Made by a program: the position numbers and the translations under genes. The notes beneath the pieces were generated by a model. The model saw only the letters and a list, made by a program, of their open reading frames with translations. It searched no databases and was not told the DNA's origin. A DNA stretch of 64,000 bases from NCBI RefSeq assembly GCF_954871325.1, contig NC_088779.1, positions 14,448,846 through 14,512,845 on the forward strand. Reading direction: 5' to 3'. Below are positions 23,221 to 33,031 of this stretch, piece after piece (within the stretch, counting starts at the first letter, position 1; every line of letters starts with the position of its first letter). The stretch is from Gordionus sp. m RMFG-2023 (lineage: Eukaryota > Nematomorpha > Gordioida > Chordodea > Parachordodidae).

Positions 23221-25080
23221 GTAAACTTACTCATATAAACATAAAATGAAAAAAATATAAGTTTCCTTCATAATATTTTGTGTTATGATGTCAATTCTCA
23301 GTTTAGTCAAAATTTTTAAGATTTTTGGAATTTTAAAAATATTTAATTTTTTTGACTTATTTTATGTAAACCAACCCATATAAACATAAAATAATAAAAA
23401 ATTTAAGTTTCCGTCATTAATTTTTAAGTTATGATGTCAATTCTCAGTTTAATCAAATTTTTTAGATTTTTGGGATTTTAAAAATATTTTATTTTTTTGA
23501 CTCGTTTTATACCTACTCATATATATAAACATAAAATGAAATAAATTTAAGTTTCCGTCATTATTTTTTGAGTTCTCAGTTTAGTCAAAAATATTTAGAT
23601 TTTAGGGATTTTAAAAATATTTTATTTTTTTTGCTTCATTTTGTGTAAGCTTACTCATATAAACATAAAATGAAAAAAATTTAAATTTCCGTCACTATTT
23701 TTTGAGTTATGATGTCAATTTTCAGTTTAGCCAAAAAATTTTTAGATTTTTGGGATTTTAAAAATATTTTATTTTTTTTTGACTCATTTTGTGTAAACTT
23801 ACTCATATAAACATAAAATGAAAAAAATTTAAGTTTCCGTCATTATTTTTTGAGTTATGATGTCAATTTTCAGTTTAGTCAAATTTTTTAGATTTTTGCG
23901 ATTTTAAAAATATTTAATTTTTTTGACTCATTTTGTGTAAACTTATTCATATAAACATAAAATGAATAAAATTTAAGTTTTCGTCATTATTTTTTGAGTT
24001 ATGATGTCAATTTTCAGTTTAGTCAAAAATTTTTTAGATTTTTGGGATTTTAAAAATATTTTATTTTTTTTGACTCATTTTGTGTAAACTTACTCATATA
24101 AACATAAAATGAAAAAAATTTAAGTTTCCGTCATTATTTTTTGAGTTATGATGTCAATTTTCAGTTTAGTCAAATTTTTTAGATTTTTGCGATTTTAAAA
24201 ATATTTAATTTTTTTGACTTATTTTGTGTAAACTTATTCATATAAACATAAAATGAATAAAATTTAAGTTTCGGTCATTATTTTTTGAGTTATGATGTCA
24301 ATTCTCAGTTTAGTCACAATTTTTTAGATTTTTGGGATTTTAAAAATATTTTATTTTTTTGACTTATTTAATGTAAACCAACTCATATAAACATAAAATG
24401 ATAAAAAATTTAAGTTTCCGTCATTATTTTTTGAGTTATGATGTCAATTCTCAGTTTAATCAAATTTTTTAGATTTTTGGGATTTTAAAAATATTTTATT
24501 TTTCTGACTCGTTTTGTGTATACCTACTCATATATATAAACATAAAATGGAAAAAATTTAAATTTCCGTCATTATTTTTTGAGTTATGATGTCAATTCTC
24601 AGTTTAGTTAAATTTTTTAGATTTTTGGGATTTTGAAAATATTTTATTTTTTGACTCATTTTGTGTAAACCTACTCATATAAACATAAAATGAAAAAAAA
24701 ATTAAGTTTCCGTCATTATTTTTTAAGTTATGATCTCATTCTCAGTTTAGTCAAAATTTTTTAGATTTTTAGGGATTATAAAAATATTTTATTTTTTTGA
24801 CTCATTTTGTGTATACTTACTCATATAAACATAAAATGAAAAAATTTAAGTTTCCGTCTTATATAATTCTCAGTTTAGCAAAAAATTTTAAGATTTTTGG
24901 GATTTTAAAAATATTTTTTTTTTGACTCATTTTGTGTAAACTTACTCATATAAACATAAAATGAAAAAAATTTAAGTTTCCGTCATTATTTTTTGAGTTA
25001 TGATGTCAATTCTCAGTTTAGTCAAAATTTTTTAGATTTTAGGGATTTTAAAAATATTTTATTTTTTTAACTCATTTTGT
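23221..25080 (+). repeat. higher-order repeat unit 1 (1,860 bp)
   Basis: This block of about 13 monomers is repeated almost exactly at 25081. Diagnostic variants recur in the same order, for example AAAAATATAAGTTTCCTTCA, CCAACCCATATAAACATAAA and the shortened monomer with GTCTTATATAATTCTCAG. Confidence 0.9.
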
Positions 25081-26940
25081 GTAAACTTACTCATATAAAC
25101 ATAAAATGAAAAAAATATAAGTTTCCTTCATAATATTTTGTGTTATGATGTCAATTCTCAGTTTAGTCAAAATTTTTAAGATTTTTGGAATTTTAAAAAT
25201 ATTTAATTTTTTTGACTTATTTTATGTAAACCAACCCATATAAACATAAAATAATAAAAAATTTAAGTTTCCGTCATTAATTTTTAAGTTATGATGTCAA
25301 TTCTCAGTTTAATCAAATTTTTTAGATTTTTGGGATTTTAAAAATATTTTATTTTTTTGACTCGTTTTATACCTACTCATATATATAAACATAAAATGAA
25401 AAAAATTTAAGTTTCCGTCATTATTTTTTGAGTTCTCAGTTTAGTCAAAAATATTTAGATTTTTGGGATTTTAAAAATATTTTATTTTTTTTGCTTCATT
25501 TTGTGTAAGCTTACTCATATAAACATAAAATGAAAAAAATTTAAATTTCCGTCACTATTTTTTGAGTTATGATGTCAATTTTCAGTTTAGTCAAAAAATT
25601 TTTAGATTTTTGGGATTTTAAAAATATTTTATTTTTTTTGACTCATTTTGTGTAAACTTACTCATATAAACATAAAATGAAAAAAATTTAAGTTTCCGTC
25701 ATTATTTTTGAGTTATGATGTCAATTTTCAGTTTAGTCAAATTTTTTAGATTTTTGCGATTTTAAAAATATTTAATTTTTTTGACTCATTTTGTGTAAAC
25801 TTATTCATATAAACATAAAATGAATAAAATTTAAGTTTTCGTCATTATTTTTTGAGTTATGATGTCAATTTTCAGTTTAGTCAAAAAATTTTTAGATTTT
25901 TGGGATTTTAAAAATATTTTATTTTTTTTTGACTCATTTTGTGTAAACTTACTCATATAAACATAAAATGAAAAAAATTTAAGTTTCCGTCATTATTTTT
26001 TGAGTTATGATGTCAATTTTCAGTTTAGTCAAATTTTTTAGATTTTTGCGATTTTAAAAATATTTAATTTTTTTGACTTATTTTGTGTAAACTTATTCAT
26101 ATAAACATAAAATGAATAAAATTTAAGTTTCGGTCATTATTTTTTGAGTTATGATGTCAATTCTCAGTTTAGTCAAAATTTTTTAGATTTTTGGGATTTT
26201 AAAAATATTTTATTTTTTTGACTTATTTTATGTAAACCAACTCATATAAACATAAAATGATAAAAAATTTAAGTTTCCGTCATTATTTTTTGAGTTATGA
26301 TGTCAATTCTCAGTTTAATCAAATTTTTTAGATTTTTGGGATTTTAAAAATATTTTATTTTTCTGACTCGTTTTGTGTATACCTACTCATATATATAAAC
26401 ATAAAATGAAAAAAATTTAAATTTCCGTCATTATTTTTTGAGTTATGATGTCAATTCTCAGTTTAGTTAAATTTTTTAGATTTTTGGGATTTTGAAAATA
26501 TTTTATTTTTTGACTCATTTTGTGTAAACCTACTCATATAAACATAAAATGAAAAAAAAATTAAGTTTCCGTCATTATTTTTTAAGTTATGATCTCATTC
26601 TCAGTTTAGTCAAAATTTTTTAGATTTTTAGGGATTATAAAAATATTTTATTTTTTTGACTCATTTTGTGTATACTTACTCATATAAACATAAAATGAAA
26701 AAATTTAAGTTTCCGTCTTATATAATTCTCAGTTTAGCAAAAAATTTAAGATTTTTGGGATTTTAAAAATATTTTTTTTTTGACTCATTTTGTGTAAACT
26801 TACTCATATAAACATAAAATGAAAAAAATTTAAGTTTCCGTCATTATTTTTTGAGTTATGATGTCAATTCTCAGTTTAGTCAAAATTTTTTAGATTTTAG
26901 GGATTTTAAAAATATTTTATTTTTTTGACTCATTTTGTGT
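25081..26940 (+). repeat. higher-order repeat unit 2 (about 1,858 bp)
   Basis: Near-identical copy of 23221-25080, with only a few single-base and short-run differences visible. A third, partial unit follows from about 26939 to about 27220 before the order of variants changes. Confidence 0.9.
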
Positions 26941-27522
26941 AAACTTACTCATATAAACATAAAATGAAAAAAATATAAGTTTCCTTCATAATATTTTGGG
27001 TTATGATGTCAATTCTCAGTTTAGTCAAAATTTTTAAGATTTTTGGAATTTTAAAAATATTTAATTTTTTTGACTTATTTTATGTAAACCAACCCATATA
27101 AACATAAAATAATAAAAAATTTAAGTTTCCGTCATTAATTTTTAAGTTATGATGTCAATTCTCAGTTTAATCAAATTTTTTAGATTTTTGGGATTTTAAA
27201 AATATTTTATTTTTTTGACTCATTTTGTGTAAACTTACTCATATAAACATAAAATGAAAAAAATTTAAATTTCCGTCATTATTTTTTGAGTTATGATGTC
27301 AATTCTCAGTTTAGACAAATTTTTTAGATTTTTAGGATTTTAAAAATATTTTATTTATTGACTCGTTTTGTGTAAACCTACTCATATAAACATAAAATGA
27401 AAAAAATTTAAATTTCCGTCATTATTTTTTGAGTTATGTCAATTCTCAATTTAGTAATATTTTTTAGATATTTGGGATTTTAAAGATATTTTATTTTTTT
27501 GACTCATTTTATGTAAACCAAC

Positions 27523-27854
27523 CAATGACATAGATAATACCTAGACTGATGATTCATTCATTAAAATGCATTTTTAAACGTCTTTAAAAGCAAATCAGCT
27601 GGACCGGCCATTTTGGTTACACATATAGTAATTATTCTCATGTTAAAAACTACTTCTATATTGATAACTTGCTGTCTTATTATTTCGATGATCCGGTAAT
27701 TCTTTAATAAAGTTTGCATCAGATATAGGATTAAATTAGGCTCTCGTTAATTTTAATAATGATTAGTGTAACCAAGATGGGGTCTCCACATGATTTGCAT
27801 TTATGTACACTTTTAATGAATGAATCGTCAGTCTAGGTATTATATATGTCATTG
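27523..27854. mobile_element. 332-bp MITE in the satellite array, copy 1
   Basis: The ends CAATGACATAGATAATACC and the complement of TATTATATATGTCATTG are inverted. Pairing continues through CTAGACTGATGATTCATTC and reaches TTTTGGTTACAC. The flanks AAACCAAC (27515-27522) and AAACCTAC (27855-27862) form an 8-bp duplication with one mismatch, which fits a hAT-like mechanism. No coding capacity. Confidence 0.85.
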
Positions 27855-29429
27855 AAACCTACTCATATAAACATAAAATGATAAAAATTTAAGTTTCTAT
27901 CATTATTTTTTGAGTTATGATGTCAATTCTCAGTTTAGTCAAATTTTTTAGATTATTGGGATTTTAAAAATATTTTATTTTTTTTGACTCGTTTTGTGTA
28001 AACCTACTCATATAAACATAAAATGAAAAAAATTTAAGTTTCCGTCATTATATTTTGAGTTATGATGTCAATTCTCAGTTTAGTCAAAAATTTTTAGATT
28101 TTTGGGATTTTAAAAATATTTTATTTTTTTGACTCATTTTGTGTAAACTTACTCATATAAACATAAAATGAAAAAAATTTAATTTCCATCATTATTTTTT
28201 GAGTTATGATGTCAATTCTCAGTTTAGTCAAAAATTATTAGATTTTTCGTATTTAAAAAATATTTTATTTTTTTGACTCATTTTATGTAAACCAACTCGT
28301 ATAAACATAAAATGAAAAAAATTTAAGTTTTCGTCATTATTTTTTGAGTTATGATGTCAATTCTCAGTTTAATCAAATTTTGTAGATTTTTGGGATTTTA
28401 AAAATATTTTATTTTTTTGACTCGTTTTGTGTAAACTTACTCATATATATAAACATAAAATGAAAAAAATTTAAGTTTCCGTCATTATTTTTTGAGTTAT
28501 GATGTCAATTCTCAGTTTAGTCAAAAATATTTAGATTTTTGGGATTTTAAAAATTTATTTTTTTAACTCATTTCGTGTAAACTTACTCATATAAACATAA
28601 AATGAAAAAAAATTTAAGTTTCTCTCATTATTTTTTGAGTTATGATGTCAATTCTCAGTTTAGTCAAAATTTTTTAGATTTTTGGTATTTAAAAAATATT
28701 TTATTTTTTTGACTCATTTTATGTAAACCAACTCGTATAAACATAAAATGAAAAAAATTTAAGTTTTCGTCATTATTTTTTGAGTTATGATGTCATTCTC
28801 AGTTTAGTCAAATTTTTTTAGATTTTTGGGATTTTAAAAATATTTTATTTTTTTGACTCATTTTATGTAAACCAACTCATATAAACATAAAATGAAAAAA
28901 TTTAAGCTTCCGTCTTTATTTAATTCTCAGTTTAGCAAAAAATTTTAAGATTTTTGGGATTTTAAAAATATTTTTTTTTTGACTCTTTGTGTAAACTTAT
29001 TCATATAAACATAAAATGAAAAAAACTTAAGTTTCCGTCATTATTTTTTGAGTTATGATGTCCTTTATCAGTTTAGTTAAAATTTTTTAGATTTTTAGGG
29101 ATTATAAAAATATTTTATTTTTTTGACTCATTTTGTGTATATTCATATAAACATTAAATGAAAAAAATTTAAGTTTCGGTCATTATTTATTGAGTTATGA
29201 TGTCAATTCTCAGTTTAGTCAAATTTTTAAGATTTTTAGGATTTTAAAAATATTTTATTTTTTGACTCGTTTTGTGTAAACCTACTCATATAAACATAAA
29301 ATGAAAAAAATTTAAATATCCGTCATTATTTTTTGAGTTATGATGTCAATTCTCAATTTAGTAATATTTTTTAGATATTTGGGATTTTAAAGATATTTTA
29401 TTTTTTTGACTCATTTTATGTAAACCAAC

Positions 29430-29761
29430 CAATGACATAGATAATACCTAGACTGATGATTCATTCATTAAAATGCATTTTTAAACGTCTTTAAAAGCAA
29501 ATCAGCTGGACCGGCCATTTTGGTTACACATATAGTAATTATTCTCATGTTAAAAACTACTTCTATATTGATAACTTGCTATCTTATTATTTCGATGATC
29601 CGGTAATTCTTTAATAAAGTTTGCATCAGATATAGGATTAAATAAGGCTCTCGTTAATTTTAATAATGATTAGTGTAACCAAGATGGCGTCTCCACATGA
29701 TTTGCATTTATGTACAATTTTAATGAATGAATCTTCAGTCTAGGTATTATATATGTCATTG
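29430..29761. mobile_element. 332-bp MITE in the satellite array, copy 2
   Basis: Nearly identical to copy 1 with the same ends. The flanks are a perfect 8-bp repeat AAACCAAC (29422-29429 and 29762-29769). The monomer to its left carries the same private variants as the monomer left of copy 1 (TCAATTTAGTAATATTTTTT, TTTTAAAGATATTTTA). The second copy therefore probably arose by duplication of satellite plus MITE, not by a second insertion. Confidence 0.85.
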
Positions 29762-30910
29762 AAACCAACTCATATAAATATAAAATGATAAAAAATTTAA
29801 GTTTCCGTCATTATTTTTTGAGTTATGATGTCAATTCTCAGTTTAGTCAAATTTTTTAGATTATTGGGATTTTAAAAATATTTTATTTTTTTTGACTCGT
29901 TTTGTGTAAACCTACTCATATAAACATAAAATGAAAAAAATTTAAGTTTTCGTCATTATTTTTTGAGTTATGATGTCAATTCTCAGTTTTGTCAAATTTT
30001 TTAGATTATTGGGATTTTAAAAATATTTTATTTTTTTTGACTCATTTTGTGTAAACTTACTCATATAAACATAAAATGAAAAAAATTTAAATTTCCGTCA
30101 TTATTTTTTGAGTTATGATGTCAATTCTCAGTTTAGACAAATTTTTTAGATTTTTAGGATTTTAAAAATATTTTATTTATTGACTCGTTTTGTGTAAACC
30201 TACTCATATAAACATAAAATGAAAAAAATTTAAGTTTCCGTCATTATTTTTTGAGTTATGATGTCATTTATCAGTTTAGTCAAAATTTTTTAGATTTTTA
30301 GGGATTATAAAAATATTTTATTTTTTTGACTCATTTTGTGTAAACCAACTCGTATAAACATAAAATGAAAAAAAATTTAAGTTTCCGTCATTATTTTTTG
30401 AGTTTGATGTCAATTGTGAGTTTAGTCAAAAATATTTAGATTTTTGGGATTTTAAAAATATTTATTTTTTTGACTCATTTCGTGTAAACTTACTCATATA
30501 AACATTAAATGAAAAAAATTTAAGTTTCTCTCATTATTTTTTGAGTTATGATGTCAATTCTCAGTTTAGTCAAAAATAATAAGATTTTTGGGATTTTAAA
30601 AATATTTTATTTTTTTTGACTTATTTTGTGTAAACTTACTCATATAAACATAAAATGAAAAAAAATTTAAATTTCCGTCATTATTTTTTGAGTTATGATG
30701 TCAATTCTCAGTTTAGTCAAAATTTTTTAGATTTTTGGGATTTTAAAAATATTTTATTTTTTTGACTCATTTTGTGTAAACCTACTCATATAAACATAAA
30801 ATGAAAAAAAATTTAAGTTTCCATCATTTTGAATTATGATGTCAATTCTCAGTTTAGTCAAAATTTTTTAGATTTTTGGGATTTTAAAAATATTTTATTT
30901 TTTTGACTCA

Positions 30911-31391
30911 TAAATAAATGCAATAATTTATAGTTATTGAATCGGAAAACTAGTTTACTTCAGTTAAAATTTAAGGGCCCTTAAAATGGCCGTTGGATAT
31001 TCATTGGTCTTAAAAAAGACCGTTGGGTATTTATGTCATAAATAAGTCAACAAATATTTTAATAAAAGACTAAGGCTAATAAATTTTTTTCTTATTCACT
31101 CTTTTTTTTTTATATCTTTGGTAAATTAGGATACAAAGTGTCGAACAATTCATTTTTTCTTCTTACCTACAAATTATTTTGTTTGAATCTGGTTCCGGTC
31201 AAATTTAATTATTAATTTAGTTTAGATTAAACGACTTACATAATTATGTTGCACACCTGTAATTTTAAAATAAATTTAGTTGATAAATTAAACATAAGTA
31301 GAACTTCAAGTACACATTTCAAAGTTTTAAAAAGATAATTATTTTTATAAAATTAGTAAATATGTAATGTATATTACATTTATTACATTAC
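30911..31391. other. unique loop between the opposed satellite arms
   Basis: No gene, no satellite. It contains AAGGGCCCTTAAAATGGCCG and two GACCGTTGG / GGCCGTTGG phrases. It separates the plus-oriented array from the minus-oriented stretches and so marks the axis of the foldback. Confidence 0.5.
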
Positions 31392-31552
31392 AACTAAACT
31401 GAGAATTGACATCATAACTCAAAAAATAATGACGGAAACTTAAAATTTTTTCCATTTTATGTTTATATGAGTAAGTTTACACTAAATGAGTCAAAAAAAT
31501 AAAATATTTTTAAAATCCCAAAAATCTAAAAAATTTTGACTAAACTGAGAAT
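31392..31552 (-). repeat. reverse-oriented satellite stretch 1
   Basis: About 1.1 monomers of the same satellite in reverse complement, starting CTAAACTGAGAATTGACATC and ending GACTAAACTGAGAATT, where the LINE fragment interrupts it. Confidence 0.9.
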
Positions 31553-32440
31553 TTATATAGAAAATTGTATATAAAATGTGAGAAAACTATATATATAAAC
31601 AAATAGCAAAACAAGTCATATATTAAAAATGAGTGTAAATTTTAAAAATATCGATGGCTCTAAAAAGAGCTTATAGTAAAAATGTACCTAAAAAACATGA
31701 ATAATTATGTTTAAAAATTTCTAATTGTATTTTTTGTTTTAGGAAGATTGACTCGCGTTTTTCGTTTGTTATGTTAAAAATTTTAAGTGCTAAAATTTTT
31801 AAAAATGAATATGTTGATTGGGAGAAATTACCGTTAGTTGAGATGACTATGGGTTGAAAAATAAAATTATTTAATGTTGAGTATTTATTGGTTTTTTTAT
31901 TTTCGCCATTAGTAAGAGGATTTGAATTAATTGATGAGGGAAAGGAAGAGACACAGGTAGCGTTCCAAATTAGGGATTTCCCATTGGACCATGGGATGCA
32001 GGTTAAACCGTCAGGTCTGAGACCATCTTGTAGAGAGAGGTTTGTTGGTTCTAGAATGTTAGGAATTTTAGCTTTATTGAAAGCGTTATGGATGATTTTA
32101 TTTATTGCTTTATGCCGGAGGTGGCGACCTTGGCTACGGGAGCAGTTTAGGCCGTGTCTTGCATTTGGTTGTACGCGTAGGTTGCAAAGATGGCAAGTGT
32201 GTGAATGGGTTAGCGAGCATCCTAGTCTAAATCCTATGGTAACTCTCAGTTGGTCATTGGTTAAGAGATTATCAAGGATTAGGCTTGGAAGTGCCTCGAG
32301 CCATTCATATCCACCATATTTATCGTTTAATTGAAGTAGTTGAATATCGCTGATATCGGAGGGGTTAAGACTATTTTGAAGTTTCTTTATAAGGGGTTCC
32401 AAGATTGATTTATTAGAAATTTCGGTTCGGAATGTTTGAC
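31553..32440 (-). pseudogene. 5'-truncated LINE inserted in the reverse satellite arm
   Basis: The minus strand holds an uninterrupted frame (32402-31671, 243 codons). It contains LRVTIGFRLGCSLTHSHTCHL, then NARHGLNCSRSQGRHLRHKA, then LRPDGLTCIPW and LIWNATC, and ends with a YSCFLGTFLL-type tail. I recognise this as the conserved tail found after the reverse transcriptase in LINE-like ORFs of many invertebrates. It has a Cys/His cluster (CHLC, HGLNC, H) and an RPDG block. No reverse-transcriptase part is present, so it is a 5'-truncated copy with ~110 bp of 3' sequence. The open frame suggests a fairly recent insertion. It splits one reverse-oriented monomer. Confidence 0.8.
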
Positions 32441-32632
32441 CAAAAAATAATGAAGGAAACTTAAATTTTTTTTCATTTTATGTTTATATGAGTAAGTTTA
32501 CACAAAATGAGTCAAAAAAATAAAATATTTCTAAAATCCCAAAAATTTAAAAAATTTTCACTAAACTGAGAATTGACATCATAACTCAAAAAATAATGAC
32601 GGAAACTTTCAATTTTTATCATTTTATGATTA
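32441..32632 (-). repeat. reverse-oriented satellite stretch 2
   Basis: About 1.3 monomers in reverse complement. It starts within the monomer that the LINE fragment split and leads straight into the right terminal inverted repeat. Confidence 0.9.
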
Positions 32633-33023
32633 TATAGCTTGTACCAAATAAATTAATCGAAAGTAAAGAATTATGCTCCTATTATTCATATTCTTTTTTA
32701 ATTAAAAATTATTTTTAATGTATTACGCCATCTAACGGAAATATATTTATTATTTTTAAACATTATTATACATATTATATTTTCTATGTAACATATCTGT
32801 TCTATACATATTTTTAATTTATGGACTACAATTTCTTCTATATTCTATTTTTTTATTTAGATAAAATAAAATTTGGATAAATTTGATTTATATATTAAAA
32901 ACATTTTATTTATAATTTTAAAATAAATTTGATGGGCTATAAAATAAAAATAAATTTTTTATCTATTCATAGTTTACCTGTCAAATCTCAGTTTACCTGT
33001 CAAATCTAGGTTTAGTTACACCG
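32633..33023. repeat. right terminal inverted repeat of the foldback-like element
   Basis: Complement of the left arm, starting AGCTTGTACCAAATAAATTA and ending GGTTTAGTTACACCG. It contains two short tandem units reading TTTACCTGTCAAATCTCAG in plus sense (about 32975-33015), the reverse complement of the short units in the left arm. Confidence 0.8.
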
Positions 33024-33031
33024 ATTGCTTG

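Larger units (their letters stand above)
21968..30910 (+). repeat. 147-bp AT-rich satellite array (main, plus orientation)
   Basis: About 55-60 monomers of ~145-148 bp. Landmarks in each are ACTCATATAAACATAAAATG, AAGTTTCCGTCATTATTTT, GTCAATTCTCAGTTTAGTCA, TTTTTGGGATTTTAAAAATA and TTTGACTCATTTTGTGTAAA. The monomers vary by a few percent to perhaps 15 percent, with some short monomers lacking an internal piece. Two copies of a 332-bp MITE interrupt the array. No stable frame exists in it. Confidence 0.95.
21584..33023. mobile_element. foldback-like element carrying a satellite array, 11.4 kb
   Basis: The left end GGGTGAAACTAAAC and right end GTTTAGTTACACCG are inverted. Inverted similarity runs about 385 bp inward on both sides, through CATAATTCTTTACTTTGGAT and GGTACAAGCTATATA on the left and their complements on the right. 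Outside the ends is a perfect 8-bp direct duplication ATTGCTTG (21576-21583 and 33024-33031), which argues for transposition as a unit. The interior is a ~147-bp satellite in plus orientation (21968-30910), a ~480-bp unique loop, then two short stretches of the same satellite in reverse orientation. Inverted arms made of tandem repeats are the layout of foldback elements (FB, Galileo). No transposase was found inside. The superfamily is unknown: an 8-bp duplication fits hAT or P, but the ends match neither consensus I know. Confidence 0.75.

Noticed and set aside
21968-30910. CRISPR-like or rRNA-like periodic array
   Set aside because: The whole ~147-bp period is conserved with no unique spacers, monomers are continuous, and the genome is animal-like, so it is satellite DNA.
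31888-32334. 148-codon plus-strand frame
   Set aside because: It is the antisense shadow of the minus-strand LINE tail domain, which has recognisable motifs.
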